Part shown: positions 59,605 to 64,000 of the stretch, piece by piece
How the letters are laid out: each line of letters opens with the position of its first letter
Numbering within the stretch: the stretch's first letter is position 1
Translations under genes and position numbers: made by a program
Assembly (NCBI GenBank): GCA_037176705.1
Contig: JBAWUJ010000051.1
Span: 868,001 to 932,000 of the forward strand
DNA from: Molossus alvarezi
Taxonomy: Eukaryota; Chordata; Mammalia; Chiroptera; Molossidae
Direction of reading: 5' to 3'
Length of the DNA stretch: 64,000 nt
The notes under the pieces: model-generated
The model's input: only the letters and a program-made list of their open reading frames with translations
Database searches by the model: none
Told to the model about the DNA's origin: nothing

Positions 59605-60441
59605 AGGAAAAATGGAAGTGGAGTAAATGGAAGCTACACAAACCTCCTCTGAAAACCAATCTGAAACTACACCAAAAATAAAAACACAACACTGGGAAAA
59701 ACCAACTCCAAACAGCTGAGAGATCCTGTATAACCAGGGACAGAAAGAGGATGCCAAATTGAGCCTGGTAGAAACTGTGGAGGTGTGATAGAGCAGGCTG
59801 GGGGCCCACAAACAATAGCTAAAGGCTGCTTCAGCTGAGAAGGCAGAGGTTTTAAATAGCACAAAATCAAGTACATCCACTTACCTTGGGATCCAGCAGA
59901 GGGAGGGCTGACTGCACTGAAAATATGTGGAGAGAATCCAGGAAGTTGGTTCAGAAGAGAGCTGGAGGGAAGGAGACTGGGAGTTTGTGCTGTTATCAAT
60001 TTCTCATAGAACACCAGCCACCTTATTCAAGGAGCTTCTTCTCAGAGCCTTTGGAGAAGCAAGGGCCCCTCCCTCAGAAATTCAACACCACCAGGCTGAC
60101 CTGAAAATGCAAATTGAGGCTCATTAGCATGTAGCATCTGACAGAAAGCAAGTGTCCCACCCTCTGGAATTGCTCTTATACCTATGAAATCTTTCATTCA
60201 TTTGAGGGCTAAAAATTGAGGTTCATCAAGTTAATGAGACTAATGGCTGCCAGGAAAAAGCTAGAGGACAAATGAACCTTTTCTTGGCCTTCCAATCTAC
60301 CAAGGAAAATAATACTTGAATGTAGTGTTTAACATGTGTTCTTTCACACTTATCCAAACCCAGTAAAGGGAGTCAACGAGAAAAACACCTACACCCACAG
60401 GGAAAATTTGGCGAGCTCTAAAACCCAGTGAGACAGCCGCA

Positions 60442-61318
60442 ATGGTGAAACAAAAAAACAAGACCCAAATGAAAGAACAAGATAGTCTACATGGGAGGAG
60501 AATTATGAAATGGATTTAAACGAGATATAAGAGCTAGAATTAAAGTAATACTATGAGGAAACTCAACAACATAAGTAAAGAGCTCAACAGCATGAGTGAA
60601 GATAAAGAAAAATTGAAAATGAACAAACTGGAAATAAATAATGAAATAGGAGATATAAAGAACACATTGAAAGGAATAAAAAGCAGGTCAGAGAAAGCCA
60701 ACGATTAGATCTGTGAATTAGAAGACAGGGTACAAAATAACACCCAATAAGATAACCAAAAGGAAACAAACAATTAAAAAACAGAAAGACAGCCTAAGAG
60801 AACTGTGGGACAACATGAAACACATAACACACACATCATAGAAGTTCCAGGAAAAGAAGAAAATGAGCAAGGGATAGAAATATATTTGAATTAATCATGT
60901 CAGAAAACACTCATAACTTCGTGAAGGAAAATGGCACATAATTTCAAGAAGCACAAAGAGCTTCAACTTTGAAGAATCCAACGAGGCCCACATCAAGACA
61001 CATAATAATTAATAGCCCAAAATTAAAGAGAGAAATAGAATTTGAAACACAGCAAGAGATAAGCAACAGATTACTGACAAAAAAATTCACATAACCTTGT
61101 CAGCTGAATGCTCAACAAAAACACTACTGGACAGAGGAGAAAGTCAAGAAGTGATCACGGTAAGGAAACACAAGGATCTGAATCCAAGACTACTCTATCC
61201 AGCAAGACTATCATTGAAAATAGAAGGTGAAATAAAGGAAGAGCTTCACAAACAAAAAGGCTAATAGAATATGTTAGCAACAACCAGCTCTCTAAGAACT
61301 GTTAAAGGGGTGCTGTAA
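60442..61318 (+). pseudogene. L1 ORF1, S type, copy 3
   Basis: Start ATGGTGAAACAAAAAAAC, expected end TAA at 61316-61318, about 292 codons. A TAA lies near the end of the N-terminal region (ttatgaaatggatttaaacg), with small indels later. The coiled coil, RNA-recognition (about 60840-60900) and C-terminal parts can be followed by comparison. Non-functional. Confidence 0.8.
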
Positions 61319-61349
61319 TAAGCAGAGGGAATAGAAAGAGAAATGTAAC

Positions 61350-64000
61350 CAAAATAAATTAAATTTCAATAAATAAGTACATATCAATAATTGCTTAAAC
61401 ACAAACAAATTAAACACTTCCATGAAAAGACACAGAGTAGGTGACTACATAAGAATGCATAGCTCATATATATGTTGTTTAGAAGAGATCCAACTCACAA
61501 CAAAAGCCTTACATACATAGAAAGTGAAGAGATGGGAAACTAAAAATGAATTACAAAAAAATACACAAAAACATTTCAACACATAAAGACTAAATAGCAT
61601 GTTATTAAACAATGAATGGGATCAGAAGATCAAGAAAAAATTAAAAACTTCATGCAAACCAATGAAAATGAACACACAACAACACAAAATCAATGGGATT
61701 CAGTGAAAGTAGTCCAGATAGGAAAGTTTATACCATACATGTCTACCTCAGGAAACTAGATTTTCTAATTGACTATCTTACATCAGAACTTAAAAAACTA
61801 GAACAAAAACACAACAAACAAACAGAAAAAAAGATTAAGGAGTAGAAAATGAATAGCAAAGATAACAGCACAAATAGTCAACAGACAGACTAAAAATAAT
61901 TCAAAAGATGAACAACTGAACAAATTTATAGAAATACATAATCTCCCAGAACTAAACAAAAAAGAGATAGAAAACTTGAACGGACCAATCACAACTAAGA
62001 AAATTAAAGATATAACAAAGAATCTCCCAGCAAACAAAAGCCCAGGCTCGGACGGTTTCACGGGAGAGTTTTACTGAACTTTCAAATAACTCACACCCAT
62101 CCTTCTCAAACTATTTCAAAGTATCCAAGAAGACGGAACACTTCCAAACACACTCTATGAGGCCAGAATAATCCTAATTCCCAAACCAGATGAAGGCACT
62201 ACAAACAAAAGAAACCTACAGGCCAATATTCCTGATTAAAACACATGCCAAAATTCTTAACAAAATATTAGCAAATCAAATCCAACAATACATCAAACAC
62301 ATTATTCATCATGATGAAGTGGGTTACATTCCAGGCACTCAAGGATTGTATAATATATGCAAATCAAAAAATGTGATAAAAGATAAAAACCATATGATCA
62401 TATCAATATATACTAAAAAAGCATTCGACAAAATCCAACACCCACTTCTGATACAAACGCTCAGCAATATGGGAATAGGGGGATCATATCACAATATAAT
62501 AAAGGCCACATACGAAAAACACAGCCAACAACATACTCAATGGGCAAAGACAAAAGGCATTTCCCTTAAGAATGAGAACAAGACAGGGATGCCCACTTAT
62601 GCCACTCTTAACTAACATAGTACTGGAAGTCTTACACATAGCATTTAGACATGGAGAGAAAATGAAAGGGATCCAAATTGAAAAGGAAGAAGTGAAACTG
62701 TCATTATATGTAGATGACATAATATGGTGCATAAAAAAAAAAAAAAAAACCCTAAAGACTCCATCAAAAATCTACTAGACTTAATAAATGAAATTGGCAA
62801 AGTGGCAGGATGCAAAATTAATGTCAAGAAATTGATGGCATTTTTATACACCAAATCTGAAATCACAGAAAGAGAAACTAAAAAATCAATTTCATTTACC
62901 ATCACAGCACAAGAAATTAAAATACCTAGGAATAAACTTCAGCAAAGAAGTAAAGGACCTCTTCACAGATGAGTACAGGTCATTGCAATTAGAAGTGGAG
63001 GAAGATATAAAAAAATGAAAGCATATACCTTGTTCATAGAAGAATTAACATCATTAAAATGTCCATACTACCCAAAGCAATCTATACATTCAATGCCATC
63101 CTCACCAAAATACCAATGACTTACTTCAGAGACCTAGAACAAACACTCCAAAAATTTATATAAACTAAAAACGACACCTAGTAGCCACACAAATCTTGAA
63201 AAAAAACAAAGTAGGAGGGATCACATTACCAGATTTCAGTTATACCACAAAGGCACTCTAATGAAAATAAGCCTGGTACTGGCATAGGAACAGGCAGATA
63301 GATAAATGCAACAGAATAGAGAACCAGAAATTGATCCAAAACAATATGTTCAATTAACAATTCACAAAGTTGGCAAGAACATACAGTGGAGTCAAGACAG
63401 TCTCTCCAATAAATGGTTTTGGAAAAATTGGACTGCTACTTGCAAAATAAAATAAAGTTAGACCACCAATTTACAGCATACATGAGAATAAACTCGAAAT
63501 GGATAAAATAGTTAAATGTACCTTGTGAATCCATACAAATGCTAGAAGAAAGTGCAGGCAACAAATTTTCAGACATAGATAGCAGAATTTTCACTGATAC
63601 AACACTTAAGGCAACACATACACACCAAAAAAAAAAAAAAAAAAATCAACACGTGGGATTACATGAAAGTGAAAAGCTTCTGCATAGCAAAAGAAAGAAC
63701 CATCAAAACGCAAAGTGATCCTACTATCTGGAAGACCATATTCACCAATGATGCAGCACATAAGGGTTAATTTCCAAAATATATAGAGTGCTTATAAAAC
63801 TCCAGAATAGGAAGACAAAGAACCCAATTAAGGATTGGGCAGAGGACCTAAATAGATACCTCTCCAAACAGGACATACAAATGGCCAAGAGGCATATGAA
63901 GAAATGCTCAATGTCACTAATCATCAAAGAGATGCAAATTAAAACAACCATGTGGTACCACCTCACACCTCTCAGAATGGCTGCTATCAACAAATCATCA
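61350..64000 (+). pseudogene. L1 ORF2, S type, copy 3 (partial, cut by the window edge)
   Basis: The N-terminal codons lack a start ATG and most of the endonuclease is deleted. The RT is recognisable from about 61900, with [15 protein letters not shown] split by changes, an open piece at 62190-62615 and the catalytic box at about 62700-62720. That box reads LYVDDIIW instead of the usual LFADDMIL; both aspartates are kept. An A17 run at about 62731-62748 shifts the frame just after it. The C-terminal part ([14 protein letters not shown] block near 63880) runs to the edge. Confidence 0.83.

Larger units (their letters stand above)
59605..64000 (+). mobile_element. S-type L1, copy 3, runs off the window
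   Basis: 5' UTR, ORF1, the ancestral endonuclease deletion near 61533, then ORF2 continuing without interruption through the RT into the C-terminal part up to the edge. Unlike copies 1 and 2 there is no KCNK1 fragment: at the matching point (about 62300) the L1 reads straight through. The RT and C-terminal parts closely match 17963-19700, so the 3' end and another GATATA block may lie just beyond the window. Confidence 0.88.

Noticed and set aside
1..64000. A previously undescribed multi-gene system
   Set aside because: No set of intact genes exists in the window. All recognisable coding sequence is L1, HAL1-like or KCNK1 pseudogene material, so I do not propose one.

Overview
This is eukaryotic, mammalian-type DNA: AT-rich, with no operons, ribosome binding sites or intact protein genes, and mostly built from LINE-1 (L1) retrotransposons. 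Seven or more copies of a tRNA-derived SINE beginning CCCTGGCCGGTTTGGCTCAG, with internal A and B boxes and an A-rich tail, match the VES family known from vespertilionid and related bats. A short hAT-type MITE is also present. My best reading is an intergenic, L1-dense region of a microbat genome. All ages and similarities below are judged by eye.

Left part (1-14866). Low-copy sequence holds two LTR-like stretches (356-705 and 2465-2952), a 5'-truncated L1 with a perfect 17-bp target-site duplication (849-1403), and the hAT MITE (3025-3214). A pile of three minus-strand L1 pieces follows (3868-13060). It includes a nearly full-length but decayed ORF2 and an older L1 that keeps ORF1 and a GC-rich 5' UTR. 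Two VES SINEs sit inside it and an old VES-like SINE lies next to it. About 1.4 kb of low-copy sequence with a (GT)19 microsatellite comes next.

Right part (14867-64000). This looks like three tandem copies of one ancient L1-rich segment: copy 1 about 14.9-31.6 kb, copy 2 about 31.6-53.2 kb, copy 3 from 53.2 kb past the window edge. Each copy runs: a P-type L1; a GATA-rich segment (copies 1 and 2 only); L1 3' pieces; a GATATA simple-repeat block; about 200 bp of low-copy sequence; an S-type L1 sharing an endonuclease-region deletion; more L1; and an L2 remnant. Copies differ by roughly 5-15% by eye and by later insertions: a full-length L1 and a HAL1-like half-L1 in copy 2, an internally deleted L1 in copy 1, and private VES SINEs. 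One VES SINE is shared by copies 1 and 2 and so predates their split.

The most gene-like content is a pair of KCNK1 (TWIK-1 potassium channel) exon-1 fragments, minus strand, at 22979-23673 and 48250-48923. They lie between L1 pieces in copies 1 and 2 and carry part of the 5' UTR, the exon, a GT splice donor and part of intron 1. Both are broken pseudogenes. No functional protein-coding gene, RNA gene or CRISPR array is supported. The interest lies in the retrotransposon history: nested insertions, L1-L1 recombination, internal deletions and a captured gene fragment.
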